Shown here piece after piece: positions 61,429 to 64,000 of a stretch of 64,000 bases of DNA (position 1 is its first letter; each line of letters starts with the position of its first letter). Source of the DNA: Pseudomonas sp. FP2335 (lineage in GTDB: Bacteria > Pseudomonadota > Gammaproteobacteria > Pseudomonadales > Pseudomonadaceae); the NCBI RefSeq assembly GCF_030687535.1, contig NZ_CP117437.1:3493501-3557500 (forward strand), given 5' to 3'. A program made the position numbers and the translations under genes. The notes under the pieces were generated by a model. That model saw only the letters and a program-made list of their open reading frames with translations. It had not been told where the DNA came from and searched no databases.

Positions 61429-62046
61429 TTACTTGGCAGTAAACGCCGAGTAGCTGTTCATCAGGTTGCGGTAGTTGGGGATGCGCGGCGACAGCAGGTT
61501 GGCCAGGCCTTCCATGTCGTTGCGCCAGTCACGTTGCAGCTCGCACGCCACCGCAAACCAGTTCACCAGTTGTGCACCGGCGGCGGTCATGCGTGCCCAG
61601 GCAGCCTGCTGCACGGTTTCGTTGAAGGTCCCCGATGCATCGGTGACCACGAACACTTCAAAGCCTTCCTCCAGCGCGCACAAGGTCGGGAACGCCACGC
61701 ACACATCGGTCACCACACCGGCAATGATGATCTGCTTGCGACCGGTCGCCTTCACGGCCTTGACGAAATCTTCGTTGTCCCAGGCGTTGATCTGGCCAGG
61801 GCGGGCGATGTACGGCGCGTCCGGGAACAGTTCTTTCAGCTCAGGCACCAGCGGACCGTTGGGGCCGCTTTCAAAGCTGGTGGTGAGGATGGTCGGCAGG
61901 TTGAAGAACTTCGCCACATCGGCCAGGGCCAGGACGTTGTTCTTGAATTCGTTCGGCGAGAAATCCTGCACCAGCGAGATCAGGCCAGTCTGGTGGTCAA
62001 CCAACAGTACAACGGCGTCATCTTTGTTCAAACGAGGGCTAGCCAT
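61429..62046 (-). CDS. Isochorismatase-family hydrolase, YcaC-like
   Basis: A 205-residue cysteine hydrolase of the isochorismatase fold, YcaC branch. The triad is visible: Asp17 in VLLVDHQTGL, a lysine near residue 97 in DFVKAVKATGRK, and Cys116 in AGVVTDVCVAFP. The substrate of YcaC-type enzymes is unknown; it is likely an amide or ester. AAGGAG lies about 6-10 bp before the ATG. It starts 28 bp after the amidohydrolase stop on the same strand, so they form an operon. Confidence 0.9.
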   Translation of the reverse strand: MASPRLNKDDAVVLLVDHQTGLISLVQDFSPNEFKNNVLALADVAKFFNLPTILTTSFESGPNGPLVPELKELFPDAPYIARPGQINAWDNEDFVKAVKATGRKQIIIAGVVTDVCVAFPTLCALEEGFEVFVVTDASGTFNETVQQAAWARMTAAGAQLVNWFAVACELQRDWRNDMEGLANLLSPRIPNYRNLMNSYSAFTAK

Positions 62047-62074
62047 GGTTCAACTCCTTACGGGGGATGGGAAA

Positions 62075-63913
62075 TCAGAAAGCAAAGCAGGAACAGCCAA
62101 ACGCGCCCCAGAAACCCTGGAAGTCGCTGACCGGCACGCTGGAAAGCCGGGCCTTTTCATGGCTGTGGGAATGCACGCCGCACGGGCCGCTGCACTGGTG
62201 AACCTGGGCCTGCAACGGCGAACTCGGACGCCAGTGCCCCGGCACCTTGACCACCGGCGACCAGTCCGGCAGCACCGGCACGCGTGGCGGTGCGACATCT
62301 TCAAAGTCGCCGGCGCCGTAGACCACTTTGCCGCCGACCACGGTGAGGACCGACTCGATCCACTTGATGGCTTCTTCATCGACGCTGAAAAAGTCCGCCG
62401 ACAGTGCGGCGACGTCCGCCAACTGGCCGACCTTGATCTGGCCCTTCTTGCCCTGCTCGGACGAGAACCAGGCGCTGCCATGGGTGAACAGCTCCAGCGC
62501 GGTCAGGCGCGGCAGGCCTTCGGCGTGCAGCTCCAGGCCGCCCACGGTGCGGCCGCTGACCATCCAGTACAGCGAGGTCCACGGGTTGTAGCTCGACACG
62601 CGCGTGGCATCGGTGCCCGCGCCGACCGGCACGCCTTCGGCGAGCATGCGCTTGATCGGCGGCGTGGCTTCGGCGGCCTTGGCGCCGTAGCGCTCGACGA
62701 AGTACTCGCCCTGGAACGCCATGCGGTCCTGGATCGCAATACCACCGCCAAGGGCGCGCACGCGCTCGATGTTTTTCGGCGTGATGGTTTCGGCGTGGTC
62801 GAAGAACCACGGCAAGCCGTTGAACGGGATGTCGCGGTTGACCTTCTCGAACACGTCGAGCATGCGCGAGATGGATTCGTCATAGGTAGCGTGCAGGCGG
62901 AACGGCCAGCGCTGCTCCACCAGGTGGCGGACCACCGGCTCCAGCTCCTGCTCCATGGTCAACGGCAGGTCCGGGCGTGGTTCGAGGAAGTCCTCGAAGT
63001 CGGCGGCGGAGAACACCAGCATCTCGCCGGCGCCGTTGTGGCGCAGGTAGTCGTCGCCCTGGTGCAGGGTCACGCTGCCGGTCCAGTTCTTGAAGTCGGC
63101 GAGCTCTTCCTTGGGCTTCTGGGTGAACAGGTTGTAGGCGATGCGCACCGTCAACTGTTCGTCCTTGGCCAACTGCTCGATTACCGCGTAGTCGTCCGGG
63201 TAGTTCTGGAAACCACCGCCGGCGTCGATTGCGCTGGTCAGGCCCAGGCGATTGAGTTCACGCATGAACTGGCGGGTCGAGTTGACCTGGTACTCCAGCG
63301 GCAGTTTCGGGCCCTTGGCCAGAGTCGAATACAGGATCATCGCGTTGGGGCGCGCCACCAGCATGCCGGTGTGGTTGCCGTTGCTGTCACGCACGATCTC
63401 GCCGCCCGGCGGGTTCGGCGTGTCCTTGGTGTAGCCGGCCACGCGCAGGGCGGCGCGGTTGAGCAAGGCGCGGTCGTAGAGGTGCAGTACAAACACCGGG
63501 GTGTCCGGCGCGGCCTGGTTGAGTTCGTCCAGGGTCGGCATGCGTTTTTCGGCGAACTGGAATTCGTTCCAGCCACCGACCACGCGCACCCACTGTGGCG
63601 TCGGGGTGCGGTCGGCCTGGTCCTTGAGCATGCGCAATGCATCGGCCAGGGATGGCACGCCTTCCCAACGCAACTCCAGGTTGTAGTTCAAGCCACCACG
63701 GATCAGGTGCAGGTGCGAGTCGTTGAGGCCCGGGATCACGGTGCGGCCCTTGAGGTCGATGACCTGGGTGCCGCTGCCGCGCAGCGCCATGGCTTGAGCA
63801 TCGGTACCGACGGCGACAAAGCGCCCTTGGTGGATGGCGACGGCGGTGGCGCGCGGGTTTTCCCGGTCCACCGTGTGGAACTGGCCATTGAACAGAATCA
63901 GATCGGCGTTCAT
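62075..63913 (-). CDS. YtcJ-like metal-dependent amidohydrolase
   Basis: A 612-residue amidohydrolase-3 family enzyme. Motifs: VIPGLNDSHLHLIRGG (His-x-His), PFRLHATYDES, FFDHAETI, and GAGTDATR with the metal aspartate. Most relatives are about 540-560 residues; here a tail of about 45 residues rich in Cys and His follows (HQCSGPCGVHSHSHEKA, ending WGAFGCSCFAF). The substrate is unknown. The start overlaps the stop of the membrane protein gene upstream (ATGA), and the isochorismatase gene follows by 28 bp, so the three are co-transcribed. Confidence 0.87.
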   Translation of the reverse strand: MNADLILFNGQFHTVDRENPRATAVAIHQGRFVAVGTDAQAMALRGSGTQVIDLKGRTVIPGLNDSHLHLIRGGLNYNLELRWEGVPSLADALRMLKDQADRTPTPQWVRVVGGWNEFQFAEKRMPTLDELNQAAPDTPVFVLHLYDRALLNRAALRVAGYTKDTPNPPGGEIVRDSNGNHTGMLVARPNAMILYSTLAKGPKLPLEYQVNSTRQFMRELNRLGLTSAIDAGGGFQNYPDDYAVIEQLAKDEQLTVRIAYNLFTQKPKEELADFKNWTGSVTLHQGDDYLRHNGAGEMLVFSAADFEDFLEPRPDLPLTMEQELEPVVRHLVEQRWPFRLHATYDESISRMLDVFEKVNRDIPFNGLPWFFDHAETITPKNIERVRALGGGIAIQDRMAFQGEYFVERYGAKAAEATPPIKRMLAEGVPVGAGTDATRVSSYNPWTSLYWMVSGRTVGGLELHAEGLPRLTALELFTHGSAWFSSEQGKKGQIKVGQLADVAALSADFFSVDEEAIKWIESVLTVVGGKVVYGAGDFEDVAPPRVPVLPDWSPVVKVPGHWRPSSPLQAQVHQCSGPCGVHSHSHEKARLSSVPVSDFQGFWGAFGCSCFAF

Positions 63914-64000
63914 AGGGTTTCCTTTACAGAGGCTTCAAGCCAGGGAGCGAACAGGCGGGTGGCCGCCGGCATCAGCAGGTAGACCACCAGCAGCACGATG
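63910..64000 (-). CDS. Membrane protein C-terminus, partial
   Basis: The last 29 codons before the stop at 63910-63912: a hydrophobic helix IVLLVVYLLMPAATRLF and a short polar end (APWLEASVKETL). The rest lies beyond the window. It overlaps the amidohydrolase start by 4 bp. A transporter for the substrate of the two hydrolases is a reasonable guess from position only. Confidence 0.6.
   Translation of the reverse strand, partial: IVLLVVYLLMPAATRLFAPWLEASVKETL

Overview
The window is GC-rich, densely coded bacterial chromosome from a denitrifying member of the Pseudomonas fluorescens group or a close relative. This rests on the nir heme-d1 genes, an OprD-family porin, many Pseudomonas-type REP hairpins (a GTGGGAGC-type core with inverted partner) and the general gene repertoire; the species cannot be fixed from the sequence alone. 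No rRNA, tRNA, IS element, integrase or CRISPR array was seen.

Layout. (1) 1-4.03 kb: end of a nitrite-reductase maturation operon (nirJ partial, nirE, nirN), then a HemN-like gene that has lost its radical-SAM signature and a four-helix membrane protein gene, each with an FNR/ANR/DNR-type box about 65 bp before its start. (2) 4-8 kb: OprD porin, small hypotheticals, and a copper module (DUF2946, SCO1-like, PCuAC). (3) 8-26 kb: housekeeping and accessory genes: three GNAT acetyltransferases, an RsbQ-like hydrolase overlapping a PAS histidine kinase, a DapF paralogue with altered active site, two divergent L,D-transpeptidases, a creatininase-family protein, GST, metE with a MetR-like site, and a LysE-type exporter. 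A 145-bp tandem repeat array follows at 25.9-26.4 kb. (4) 26.7-31 kb: carboxy(nor)spermidine pathway pair (nspC and dehydrogenase), a second lspA, and glsA.

(5) 31-51.5 kb: an organosulfur island. It holds an SsuD-like monooxygenase, a class II aldolase, a LysR regulator, an operon of cysteine-dioxygenase-like enzyme, four-domain rhodanese, FAD oxidoreductase and ferredoxin, then a sulfonate-type binding protein, a DszA/NtaA-type monooxygenase, a peroxiredoxin-like protein, an acyl-CoA-dehydrogenase/DszC-like flavoprotein, a 2-hydroxyacid dehydrogenase and a TonB-dependent receptor. An Rhs polymorphic toxin (prePAAR, transmembrane and PAAR regions, YD repeats, C-terminal toxin) and its probable immunity gene split this island. 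Three of the sulfur transcription units share an upstream element with conserved spacing: an AT-rich AATAATTA block, then 66-67 bp later an ACCGACCCC block, then 15-16 bp later GGYGGAGG.

(6) 51.5-60.3 kb: a phosphate-scavenging module on the minus strand (TonB receptor, beta-propeller phytase, exbB, exbD, tonB) behind a good Pho box, facing a membrane GGDEF-like gene with a degenerate active site and its own Pho-like box, followed by an AraC regulator. (7) 60.3-64 kb: LysR regulator, isochorismatase-family hydrolase, YtcJ-like amidohydrolase and the end of a membrane protein.

The strongest leads are the shared sulfur leader element, the FNR-box-controlled radical-SAM-less HemN homologue, the dioxygenase/rhodanese/flavoprotein/ferredoxin operon, and the Pho-linked degenerate GGDEF protein.
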